A DNA stretch of 7,646 nt from Rhodospirillaceae bacterium (GTDB taxonomy: Bacteria > Pseudomonadota > Alphaproteobacteria > Micavibrionales > UBA2020), in NCBI GenBank assembly GCA_003524565.1, contig DQGU01000005.1:1224-8869 (forward strand), read 5' to 3'. The notes under the pieces were generated by a model. The model had not been told where the DNA came from. It saw only the letters and a list, made by a program, of their open reading frames with translations, and did no database searches. Positions within the stretch are counted from its first letter, which is position 1; every line of letters begins with the position of its first letter. Position numbers and translations under genes: made by a program. Shown one piece after another: positions 1 through 6,996 of the stretch.

Positions 1-1281
1 CATGCCGTGTTCGCGGATGTAGCCATGACCGCCGAATACCTGCATCGCCGCATTCGCATGGTCAACCGCGTTGTCGGTCATGTGCGCCTTGATGACGGGG
101 GTCAGGAAATCCAGCAGCGCCTTGGCTTTTTTCGCCGCCACCGCATCGGGCGATTTTTGCGAAATATCCAGCTGCATCGCCGCCCAATAGGCCAGCATGC
201 GCGCGCCTTCGATTTGCGTGCGCATGGTCAGAAGTTCGCGCCGGATATCGGGGTGGCTGATAATCGGCACGGCGGGCGCGTCAGCTGCCGCCGCATCGGC
301 GCGCTGGTCGATGGGCTGGCCTTGGCGGCGTTCCTGCGCGTAAGTCACCGCGTTTTGATAGGCGACTTCGCTAAGGCCAAGCCCCTGCAAGCCGACGCCG
401 AGGCGCGCTTCGTTCATCATCACGAACATCGCGCGCATGCCCTTGTGCGCCTCGCCCACCAGCCAGCCGGTGGCGGCTTCGAAATTCATTTCGCAGGTGC
501 TGTTGGCGTGAATACCCATTTTTTCTTCGATGCGGCCGCAATAAACGGGGTTGCGTTCATTGTCTATAAACTTCGGCACCACAAAAAGGCTGATGCCCTT
601 GATGCCCGCCGGCGTATCCGGCGCGTCGATTTTGGCCAGCACAAGATGGATGATGTTTCCGGCAAGGTCGTGTTCGCCCGCCGAAATGAAAATCTTGGTG
701 CCGGTGATTTTATAGCTGCCATCGGCTTGCGGCACGGCTTTTGTTTTGACAAGGCCGAGGTCGGTGCCGCATTGCGGTTCGGTCAGGCACATGGTGCCCG
801 TCCACTCGCCGCTCACCAGTTTGGGCAGATATTTTTCTTTTTGCGCCGGCGTGCCGTAGGCATGCAGCGCGTTATAAGCGCCGTGGCTGAGCCCCGGATA
901 CATGCCAAAGGCCATATTGGCCGAGCAGAACATTTCAGAAAGCGCCGTGTTAATCGTGGCCGGCATGCCAAGCCCGCCATAGGCGGGGTCGCAGGCAAAG
1001 CCGGGCAGCCCCGCCGCGCAGAACTGGGCATAGGCTTCCTTGAACCCCTTGGGCGTTGTCACCGTGCGCGCATCGCGGTCATGGTGGCAGCCTTCGCTGT
1101 CGCCGCTGGCGTTGAGCGGGAACAGCACGTCTTCGGCCAGTTTGGCCACTTCGGACAGAAACTGCCCCGTGGTCGCGTCGTCAAGCGCCGCAAAATCCGG
1201 AATGGCGGAAAGGGTCGAGACACGCAAAACATCGTTCAGCACAAAACGCATGTCATCGAGGGGAGCCTTATAGGACGGCAT
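1..1281 (-). CDS. Acyl-CoA dehydrogenase, long DmdC/FadE-like type (3' end beyond window)
   Basis: FAD-dependent flavoenzyme that oxidises an acyl-CoA thioester to the trans-2-enoyl-CoA in the cytoplasm, passing electrons to electron-transfer flavoprotein. The visible 427 residues begin MPSYKAPLDDMRFVLNDVL, an N-terminal extension typical of the ~590-residue acyl-CoA dehydrogenases related to DmdC (3-methylmercaptopropionyl-CoA dehydrogenase) and some FadE proteins. The family signature CLTEPQCGTDLG lies around residues 165-176 (E168), followed by the beta domain and the helical C-terminal domain with QVFGGHGYIREHG near residues 414-426. The reading frame runs off the left edge, so the catalytic Glu expected just after this motif in long-type enzymes, and the remaining ~150 residues, cannot be seen. 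The start at 1281 is supported by GGAG (1287-1290) five bases upstream. It is divergent from a MaoC hydratase, which fits a shared acyl-CoA pathway. Substrate chain length is not decidable; DmdC versus generic FadE is open. Confidence 0.93.
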   Translation of the reverse strand, partial: MPSYKAPLDDMRFVLNDVLRVSTLSAIPDFAALDDATTGQFLSEVAKLAEDVLFPLNASGDSEGCHHDRDARTVTTPKGFKEAYAQFCAAGLPGFACDPAYGGLGMPATINTALSEMFCSANMAFGMYPGLSHGAYNALHAYGTPAQKEKYLPKLVSGEWTGTMCLTEPQCGTDLGLVKTKAVPQADGSYKITGTKIFISAGEHDLAGNIIHLVLAKIDAPDTPAGIKGISLFVVPKFIDNERNPVYCGRIEEKMGIHANSTCEMNFEAATGWLVGEAHKGMRAMFVMMNEARLGVGLQGLGLSEVAYQNAVTYAQERRQGQPIDQRADAAAADAPAVPIISHPDIRRELLTMRTQIEGARMLAYWAAMQLDISQKSPDAVAAKKAKALLDFLTPVIKAHMTDNAVDHANAAMQVFGGHGYIREHGM

Positions 1282-1431
1282 GATATCTCCGCATTCGGGA
1301 AGGGATGTAACAGGCTGACTTTATAACACGAAACAACCGCGAAAACACGCGCCCGCATGACATAATCCGGCTGTTTTTTCGTCTATTTTTATTCATCTGG
1401 ACAAAAACGGCGCGCAGCCTATTTTGTTGTC
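1282..1431. promoter_or_regulatory. Divergent intergenic region between acyl-CoA dehydrogenase and MaoC hydratase
   Basis: These 150 bases separate two outward-facing genes and must hold promoters for both. It is clearly more AT-rich than the flanking genes, with a T-rich patch at about 1374-1391. The right half carries a convincing promoter for the hydratase (separate entry). On the left a TATAAA-like element on the minus strand (near 1319-1324) could be the -10 of the dehydrogenase, but I see no good -35 partner. No clear operator palindrome was found, so any FadR/TetR-type control is not shown by the sequence. Confidence 0.55.
1398..1425 (+). promoter_or_regulatory. Sigma-70-type promoter for the MaoC gene, probably giving a leaderless mRNA
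   Basis: A -35 box TGGACA (1398-1403, five of six bases matching TTGACA) is followed by a 16-bp spacer and a -10 box TATTTT (1420-1425). The normal distance from a -10 box to the first transcribed base places the start at about 1431-1433, that is on the ATG at 1432. The bases just before that ATG contain no Shine-Dalgarno sequence, which agrees with leaderless translation. The prediction rests on consensus matching alone. Confidence 0.5.
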
Positions 1432-1887
1432 ATGGACAACGATGTTTTCACATTTATGGAAGATATGCACGAAGGGCAGATTTTTGAATCCGGCCCCGTC
1501 ACCGTCACCGCCGAAGACATCATCGCCTTCGCCAGCAAATACGACCCGCAGGATTTCCATCTGGACGCGGAAAAAGCCAAAGACACCGCCTTTGGCGAGC
1601 TGGTCGCGAGCGGCTGGCACACGGCCTCCCTCACTATGTCGCTTATCGTTGCCGCCATGCCCAAAATGAAGGGCGGCATGATTGGCCGCACCATCGAAAG
1701 CCTGACATGGCTGCGCCCCGTGCGCCCGGGCGACAGCCTCAGTTACCGCGGCGAAGTTATCGGCATCCGCGCGTCGGGCGGCGATGCGAAACGCGGCATC
1801 CTGCGCACCAAAAACACCACGTTCAACCAAAACGGCGAGCCCGTCATGGAAATGACCTGCGTCATTTTCGTGCCGCGCCGCCCTTAA
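1432..1887 (+). CDS. MaoC-like (R)-specific enoyl-CoA hydratase / dehydratase
   Basis: Single hot-dog-fold protein of 151 residues, the usual size for one-domain MaoC-like hydratases that add water to trans-2-enoyl-CoA giving (R)-3-hydroxyacyl-CoA. The N-terminal strand pattern GQIFESGPVTVTAEDIIAFA (15-34) leads into the hydratase motif YDPQDFH, where D38 and H43 keep the five-residue spacing of the catalytic Asp/His pair of the family. SGWHTA (60-65) corresponds to the loop before the long hot-dog helix. The C-terminal part (around 83-150) gives the remaining sheet strands, including the WLRPVRPGD turn typical of MaoC proteins. The ATG at 1432 has no ribosome-binding site; a promoter placed to start transcription on it supports this start. 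The next ATG (residue 9) also lacks one. It is divergent from an acyl-CoA dehydrogenase, which suggests a role in acyl-CoA breakdown. The exact substrate is unknown. Confidence 0.88.
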   Translation: MDNDVFTFMEDMHEGQIFESGPVTVTAEDIIAFASKYDPQDFHLDAEKAKDTAFGELVASGWHTASLTMSLIVAAMPKMKGGMIGRTIESLTWLRPVRPGDSLSYRGEVIGIRASGGDAKRGILRTKNTTFNQNGEPVMEMTCVIFVPRRP

Positions 1888-1997
1888 TTTCCCTAAAGCC
1901 ATTAACAAGTTTTTAAAGCCCGCTTGGTATTCTGGCCGTGCGGCGTTCTGCCGTGCGCATATTTTTCATCACGCCCCTTATTCCGGAGCCCGCCGCC
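1888..1997. other. Intergenic region upstream of the SPFH gene
   Basis: These 110 bases lie between the MaoC stop and the SPFH ATG. I see no hairpin with a T-run, so read-through from the MaoC gene is possible. A TTAACA (about 1899-1904) and a TATTCT (about 1929-1934) are too far apart for a normal promoter. The short sequence GCCGTGCG occurs twice at about 1935-1959; its meaning is unclear. GGAG at 1985-1988, nine bases before the ATG at 1998, is the ribosome-binding site of the next gene. Confidence 0.45.
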
Positions 1998-3890
1998 ATG
2001 ACCGTTATTTTGACCATCCTCGCCTCGCTCGGCTTTCTTGTCTGGTTCCGCAAATTGCAGCTGAGCCCCGATACGTCGTCGCGGCTGGCGCGGTTGAGCA
2101 AAAACCCCACGGCCTCCGCCATCATCTACAGCATCGGCGGGCTGATGTTCGTCTCCGCCGTTTTATCGACCAGTCTTTTTTACGTCGATAAATATGAAAC
2201 CGGCCATGTGGTCAAAAAATTCGGCGGGCGCAATCTGGGCGCGGGGCAAATCATCGCCACCAACGGCGAAAACGGCCCGCAGGATTATATCTACGGCCCC
2301 GGCTGGCACCTGACATGGTTCATCCGCATCTGGGGCGAAGTGCGCGTGCTGCCCGTTGTCGATATTCCGCCCGGACATTTTGGCGAGGTTCTGGCGCTTG
2401 ACGGCCGCAGCCTGCCCGAAGACGCCGTCATCGCCCCGCCGCTGCCCGGCACGTCGCTGGCTTTCGGTGCACCGAAAACGGATGATGATGCATCTATCTT
2501 TGATGCGACAACCTTCCTCGACCATGACAAAATCAATGGCTACAAAGGTCTGCAATCGACCGTGCTGAAGCCGGGTATCCACCGTTTGAACCTGTACCTG
2601 TTCAACGTGCGCGTCACCGACCGCCAAGGCCGCACGCGCATTTACGACCAATACGGCATGCGCGCCGAAAACGCGCCCGGCCACCAGCCCACCGTCGTCA
2701 CCGAAATCCCGACCGGCCATGTCGGCGTCGTGAAATCGAACCTTGACGAAGGCTGGAACCACAAATGCAGAACCGGCGCGGAAGAAGTGCAGCAAGGCCG
2801 CCTGAAGGCCGTGCTCGTCCCCTCCGGCTGCAAGGGCGTGTGGAAAGAAATTTTCGAGCCCGGCGCCTATTTCTTCAACCCCGAAATTTATGAAGTCACG
2901 CAAATCCCCACCCGCGCGCAGCGCTGGTCGTACCACGGGGGCTACGAAGATTGCCGCATCGACCTGACCATCGGCGACGACGGCAAGTTCGAACAAAACC
3001 GCAGCTGCGTGCCTATTCCCGTTGACCAAAGCGCGGCGGACGAAGCGATTTTCGTGCGCGTCGAGGGCTGGGAAATTCCGGTCGAGCTGCGCATCCTTGT
3101 GCAAATCAACCCCGAAGACGCGGCGCTGGTTGCGGCATCGGTCGGCAGCTTGAAAGAAGTCGAAGACCGTATCGTCACCCCGACCATCCGCTCCATCGTG
3201 CGCAACATCGGCGGCGGCACGCTGAACGCACCCTTGATGGATGCGCAGGGGCATATCCGCCTTGACGAAAACGGCCAGCCCGTCACCGGCATCCGCCCGA
3301 CGCGCGCGCTCGATTTCCAGGACTCGCGCCCCTATCTTGAAACCGCCTTCGAAACCGCGATTAAAGAAGAAGGCAACAAGGCGGGCATCACCATCCTTGA
3401 AGTCAAAATCGACGACCCTGCCATCCCGCCGGAGCTTCTGGTTTCCCGCCGACGCGAACAACTGGCGCAGCAGCTGGCCAAAGCCTTCCGCGAGGAAAAA
3501 CTGGCGCAGGATGAACGCGTGAATTCGCAAAAATCACGCGCCACCGCCGACCAGCAAAAAGACCTCGTGACCGCCGAGATTGGCGTGAAAGTGGCGGAGC
3601 AGTTCAAAGTCCGCCGCGAATACGAAGGTGAAGCCGAAAAAACCTACCTGACGCAGGTTGCCGAAGGCCAGAAGGCGCAGGCGCAGGTGCTGGGCGAAGA
3701 AGTCGTCGCCCGCCTGCGCGCAATCGAGCTTATCCTCGATGCGCTGAAATCGAACCCGCAAATCCTGACCGACCTTAAACTGCCCGCGACGGTGGTGATG
3801 GGCGGCGGCGACGGGCTGAGCGCGGCGGCGGCTGTGTTTGGCAATACCTTCCGTCCGCAAAACCAGACGCCAGCGGCGCCAAATCGATAA
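1998..3890 (+). CDS. Membrane-anchored SPFH/band-7 (prohibitin/flotillin-like) protein with extended repeated head
   Basis: A 630-residue SPFH-superfamily protein, longer than typical HflK/HflC or stomatins; the family forms oligomeric membrane scaffolds that organise microdomains or cage proteases. Two hydrophobic segments (about 2-17 and 40-63) flank a loop with five basic residues, which predicts N-out topology with the large C-terminal part outside the cytoplasm. The head (about 64-475) contains repeated beta units: GHVVKKFG (69-76), PPGHFGEV (124-131) and PTGHVGVV (238-245), paired with PGWH (101-104), KPGIH (191-195) and EPGAY (287-291). A long charged Ala/Glu/Gln/Lys-rich coiled coil follows (about 484-590), then KLPATVVMGGGDG (near 594-606) and a low-complexity tail. 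All four cysteines (257, 278, 319, 337) lie in the head. The start at 1998 is preferred over a GTG at 1938 because GGAG sits nine bases upstream and the hydrophobic segment begins at once. Precise role and partners are not shown by neighbours. Confidence 0.88.
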   Translation: MTVILTILASLGFLVWFRKLQLSPDTSSRLARLSKNPTASAIIYSIGGLMFVSAVLSTSLFYVDKYETGHVVKKFGGRNLGAGQIIATNGENGPQDYIYGPGWHLTWFIRIWGEVRVLPVVDIPPGHFGEVLALDGRSLPEDAVIAPPLPGTSLAFGAPKTDDDASIFDATTFLDHDKINGYKGLQSTVLKPGIHRLNLYLFNVRVTDRQGRTRIYDQYGMRAENAPGHQPTVVTEIPTGHVGVVKSNLDEGWNHKCRTGAEEVQQGRLKAVLVPSGCKGVWKEIFEPGAYFFNPEIYEVTQIPTRAQRWSYHGGYEDCRIDLTIGDDGKFEQNRSCVPIPVDQSAADEAIFVRVEGWEIPVELRILVQINPEDAALVAASVGSLKEVEDRIVTPTIRSIVRNIGGGTLNAPLMDAQGHIRLDENGQPVTGIRPTRALDFQDSRPYLETAFETAIKEEGNKAGITILEVKIDDPAIPPELLVSRRREQLAQQLAKAFREEKLAQDERVNSQKSRATADQQKDLVTAEIGVKVAEQFKVRREYEGEAEKTYLTQVAEGQKAQAQVLGEEVVARLRAIELILDALKSNPQILTDLKLPATVVMGGGDGLSAAAAVFGNTFRPQNQTPAAPNR

Positions 3891-3928
3891 CGCCTGCGGC
3901 GCCGGTCAGATAGAACACCGCGCGCCAT

Positions 3929-3965
3929 AAAAAAAAGGGAAGCCTTCCGGGGCTTCCCTTTTTTT
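3929..3965. terminator. Bidirectional intrinsic terminator between convergent genes
   Basis: A perfect 8-bp stem GGGAAGCC / GGCTTCCC (3937-3944 and 3951-3958) with loop TTCCGG is flanked by eight A on the left (3929-3936) and seven T on the right (3959-3965). Read on plus it ends in a T-run and terminates the SPFH gene, whose stop is 39 bases upstream. Read on minus the A-run becomes a T-run and terminates the membrane-protein gene, whose stop codon is at 3981-3983. Confidence 0.93.
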
Positions 3966-3980
3966 GTATTCAGTCCGGCG

Positions 3981-4574
3981 TTACCAGACGAGGTCGATAT
4001 CCTGCATATAGAACATCACGTTCCATGCCTGCTGGTTCACGAACAGCGACAGGCACGCCAGCGCCCCCGCCAGTTCCCACGGCACGCGGAAAGAACGGTA
4101 GGCGACGCAGCCCGCCACCACCACGCTGTAAATCGTGACGATACCGACAATCCTGTCCATTTCTTCGCGCGGCATGATGTCATAGACCATCATCAGCGCA
4201 ATCGGCACGGTCAGCAGCGACAGCGGCAGCGACACCCAGTTGCTGGCCTGAAAAAAAAGCCAGAACCGCGCGCGCTGGCCAAGCGCATAGGCAAAACCAA
4301 GACCGAAAGCCATCGCCGCGCCCAGCGCAAGCACATAGGCACCCGTCACCGTCAGCGCGACCTGCGCGTGGGAATATTCCCCGTTATGCATGCCGTAAGG
4401 CGGGTAGTAATAGGACAGCCACATGGAAAAAGGATAAAGCAGAACCGGAATCCAGAGCGAGCGCAGCGCCGCCTGTTTCGTGCCCTCCCCCTCGCCTTCG
4501 AAAACGCGGATACCGCGGCCGAATAGCAAGGCCAAATCAAGACTGCCCCGGAATTTTTGTCCAAATGTCGCCAT
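3981..4574 (-). CDS. Multi-pass inner-membrane protein of unknown function (Yip1-like character)
   Basis: I do not recognise this 197-residue protein with confidence. It starts with a soluble, partly charged stretch of about 36 residues containing a Gly/Glu run (EGEGEG, 26-31), followed by roughly five hydrophobic segments at about 37-57, 71-98, 104-131, 141-159 and 166-180. An aromatic YYYPPYG motif (55-61) sits in the first external-type loop. Size and layout recall Yip1-domain membrane proteins, but that is only a resemblance. ATG at 4574 is preceded by GGGGGA (4579-4584) at short spacing, and a TATATA stretch on the minus strand at about 4589-4595 may be part of its promoter. It is probably monocistronic, since a hairpin separates it from the vWA gene upstream and it has its own bidirectional terminator downstream. 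The many membrane segments and the ribosome-binding site make it a real gene. Confidence 0.8.
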   Translation of the reverse strand: MATFGQKFRGSLDLALLFGRGIRVFEGEGEGTKQAALRSLWIPVLLYPFSMWLSYYYPPYGMHNGEYSHAQVALTVTGAYVLALGAAMAFGLGFAYALGQRARFWLFFQASNWVSLPLSLLTVPIALMMVYDIMPREEMDRIVGIVTIYSVVVAGCVAYRSFRVPWELAGALACLSLFVNQQAWNVMFYMQDIDLVW

Positions 4575-4628
4575 GGTTTCCCCCGTGCATATATAAAAAG
4601 TCTTTATCTGAAATCGCCGCCGTAAAGC

Positions 4629-4659
4629 AGGAAAGCCGGGGAATGTCCCCGGCCTTCCT
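4629..4659 (-). terminator. Hairpin terminator after the sigma/vWA operon
   Basis: The arms AGGAA-A-GCCGGGGA (4629-4642) and TCCCCGGC-C-TTCCT (4646-4659) form a 13-bp stem with one A/C mismatch and a 3-base loop. It starts 13 bases past the vWA stop codon in the minus direction and precedes the start of the membrane-protein gene. The bases after the stem are not a clean T-run (TGCTTTACGG), so it may pause or end transcription less efficiently than the terminator at 3929-3965, or it may act as a 3' stabiliser. Confidence 0.65.
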
Positions 4660-4671
4660 ATTATACACTAT

Positions 4672-6996
4672 TTATCGTTGTTGCGGCAAACCAGCGGCGT
4701 TTTTGGCAAGCCGGACAAGGTTCACGAATTCCGTGCGGTAGCCGAATTCATCCTTGCCGCGCGCCTGATTCGCCACTTCGATGACGGTATCATAGTCCGC
4801 ATCCACGAATTTGCTGCCCTTGAGTATCTGGGCGAAACTCGCCACCGCATTGGCAAAGCGGATATCGTCGCTGAGCTCTGCGAAGGGTTTTTCGTCCGCC
4901 TTGGTAATCGCGCGCGTCATCAGCGTGCTGGTATCGCTATCCGGTTTTTTGTAGCGGATTTTGAGGAAGGCGTATTCATCGCTCGCCGCCTTCTCGCTCT
5001 CCGCCGCTTCCGGCGCTTTGTCTTCAATCACCTTCGGCGCAGGTTTTTGATAGCGCAGGTCATCGACAACAGGCGTTGCACCGACCGGCGTGATTTCATA
5101 GATGGCCGTCACGGTATGGCCTGCGCCGATGTCACCCGCATCGACTTTGTCGTTGTTGAAATCCTCGCGGTTCAGGGCGCGGGTTTCATAGCCGACAAGG
5201 CGGTATTCCTGCACGGTCTGCGGGTTAAATTCCACCTGCAGCTTCACGTCCTTGGCGATGGTGAAGAGCATGGAAGAGCCCTCGTCCACCAGAACCTTGC
5301 GCGCTTCGTTCAGGCTGTCGATATAGGCGGCATTGCCGTTGCCGTTCTGCGCCAGCGTTTGCATCAGGCTGTCGTTATAATTGCCCTGACCGAAGCCGAG
5401 GACGGAGAGGAACACACCCGCCTTGCGCTTGCGCTCCACGAAGCCTTTGAGTTCGTCCTGATTGGTGATGCCGACGTTGAAATCGCCATCCGTCGCCAGA
5501 ATAATGCGGTTGTTGCCGTCTTTGGCAAAGTTTTGCTCGGCCAGCTGATAGGCCAGGCGGATACCCTCCGCCCCCGCCGTGCTGCCGCCGGAGCGCAGGC
5601 TGTCAAGCGCGGCCATGATTTTCTGTTTGTCCGCAACCTTGGTCGGCTCCAGCGCCACACCGCTCGACCCTGCATAGGTCACGATGCCGATGGTATCGTC
5701 AGGCGAAAGGGTATCGAGCAGCATTTTGAACGAATTGACCAACAGCGGCAGCTTGTCGCTGCTGTGCATGGAGCCGGACGTATCAATCAGGAACACAAGG
5801 TTCGATTTCGGTTTTTCCTGCACCTGATAGCCTTTGACGCCGATATGCACCAGCTTGTTGCCGCTGCGCCACGGGCTGTCATAGACCGCGACGGTGGGCT
5901 GGAACGGATGGCCGCCCTGCTCCGGCACTGCGTAATCATAATCGAAGTAGTTAATCATCTCTTCGATACGGATGGCGTTTTTCTGCGGCAGATAGCCGTT
6001 GTTCAGCGCACGGCGCACGAAACTGTAGGACGAGGTATCGACGTCGATGGAGAAAGTCGATACAGGCTCCGCCGCCACGTTCTTGATGCTGTTTTCTTCA
6101 AACGCGCGGAACTGGTCACGGCCGACGTCCTGATATTGCAGCTGCACGATATCCGCAATCGGCGGCTGCGCGGGCGCAACCATCATTTCGGCTTCTGCGG
6201 GCACGGGCGCGACAAAGCCGGGCACGGCGGCAGACGGCGATGTGGGCGCCACAAGCTCCCTGCGCATATTGGTATCGGCGCGCATTTTCTTCGCTTCTTC
6301 CTTGGCACGCGGCGCGGGCATGGCCATATTGCTGACCGAAGGCTCTGCCGACATCACCGCCCCCGCGGCAGCACCGGCGTCTTTTTTATCAGCGGCAGTG
6401 CGCTGCGGCGCGGGTTGACGCCACGCCGCCAAGGGGTCTTCCGCGACCTGCTTGGGCGCTTGAACAGCGCCGATTTCGTTCGAAGAGCCAGCGTCAATCG
6501 GCATAGGAATAAAGCTATCGCCCGTTTTGGCAGATTTCTCGCCCTTGGCGCCTTCTATGCGCGCCGCGATGTCTGCATCCGCACCCGCGAAGGACTCCTG
6601 CGTCGCCTGCCCCTGCGCAGTGGCATCTGAGCGTATAGTCATCGCGCCGCCTATATTCGTACGCGCCTTGCCATCCTCCGAGACCTTATCCCCGAGGATG
6701 CCGGAGATTTGTTGATAAAAGAACGGCATGCCAAGGACGGCGACGAGGGCGCAGGTGGCGACGGCACCCGTGGTGCCTGAAAAGACGAAACGTTTTTGCA
6801 TGAGTTTTCTCCCGATGTGGTTCAGTGCGTTGCTGATACCCATCGGACGTTTCGCCGCGTCATTTCCTTGGACGGTTTTTGACATTTTTTCGTCAAAAGC
6901 AGCCATGGCGCGTTCAAGCGCTTGATTCTGCGCGTCTTTTGACGGTTCGGGCGCTGTCAGGTTCGACAGCAGCGCATCCAGCTTCCTGTCATCCAT
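4672..6996 (-). CDS. YfbK-type vWA protein with membrane anchor and putative N-terminal anti-sigma segment
   Basis: A 774-residue protein in four parts. Residues 1-68 are soluble and helical, with LDALLSNLTAPEPS and QALERAMAAFDEKM; this resembles the cytoplasmic part of anti-sigma proteins (inference). Residues 70-93 form one membrane span after a basic stretch, predicting N-in, C-out. An Ala/Pro-rich linker follows (about 100-285). The rest matches the YfbK family: the N-terminal conserved region with FSIDVDTSSYSFVRRAL (315-331), a von Willebrand A domain with an intact MIDAS (D405-x-S407-x-S409 in DTSGSM, T473 in GGSTAG, D503 in ATDGDFN), and a DUF3520-like C-terminal domain from about 582 to the end. 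The vWA fold binds a divalent metal and usually protein ligands. The ATG at 6996 overlaps the sigma-factor stop by 8 bp, with AGGGG just upstream, so the two are translationally coupled. This suggests it controls, or is served by, that sigma factor. Ligand and signal are unknown. Confidence 0.93.
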   Translation of the reverse strand: MDDRKLDALLSNLTAPEPSKDAQNQALERAMAAFDEKMSKTVQGNDAAKRPMGISNALNHIGRKLMQKRFVFSGTTGAVATCALVAVLGMPFFYQQISGILGDKVSEDGKARTNIGGAMTIRSDATAQGQATQESFAGADADIAARIEGAKGEKSAKTGDSFIPMPIDAGSSNEIGAVQAPKQVAEDPLAAWRQPAPQRTAADKKDAGAAAGAVMSAEPSVSNMAMPAPRAKEEAKKMRADTNMRRELVAPTSPSAAVPGFVAPVPAEAEMMVAPAQPPIADIVQLQYQDVGRDQFRAFEENSIKNVAAEPVSTFSIDVDTSSYSFVRRALNNGYLPQKNAIRIEEMINYFDYDYAVPEQGGHPFQPTVAVYDSPWRSGNKLVHIGVKGYQVQEKPKSNLVFLIDTSGSMHSSDKLPLLVNSFKMLLDTLSPDDTIGIVTYAGSSGVALEPTKVADKQKIMAALDSLRSGGSTAGAEGIRLAYQLAEQNFAKDGNNRIILATDGDFNVGITNQDELKGFVERKRKAGVFLSVLGFGQGNYNDSLMQTLAQNGNGNAAYIDSLNEARKVLVDEGSSMLFTIAKDVKLQVEFNPQTVQEYRLVGYETRALNREDFNNDKVDAGDIGAGHTVTAIYEITPVGATPVVDDLRYQKPAPKVIEDKAPEAAESEKAASDEYAFLKIRYKKPDSDTSTLMTRAITKADEKPFAELSDDIRFANAVASFAQILKGSKFVDADYDTVIEVANQARGKDEFGYRTEFVNLVRLAKNAAGLPQQR

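Noticed and set aside
7..1326. 439-codon open frame on plus, opposite the acyl-CoA dehydrogenase
   Set aside because: The minus strand encodes clear dehydrogenase signatures throughout; the plus frame gives an Arg/His/Ala-rich sequence without motifs.
1393..1908. 171-codon open frame on minus, opposite the MaoC gene
   Set aside because: The plus strand has the MaoC catalytic motif and the promoter; the minus frame shows nothing recognisable.
1938..1997. N-terminal extension of the SPFH protein from a GTG at 1938
   Set aside because: The ATG at 1998 has GGAG at nine bases and begins directly with the hydrophobic segment; the extension has no ribosome-binding site.
2163..3530. 455-codon open frame on minus, opposite the SPFH gene
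   Set aside because: It is a shadow of the SPFH frame, with no ribosome-binding site evident and no recognisable domain.
4678..6630. 650-codon open frame on plus, opposite the vWA gene
   Set aside because: It is antisense to a gene with an intact vWA metal site and full domain order. The translation is rich in His/Arg with no family resemblance, as expected from codon bias of the real gene.
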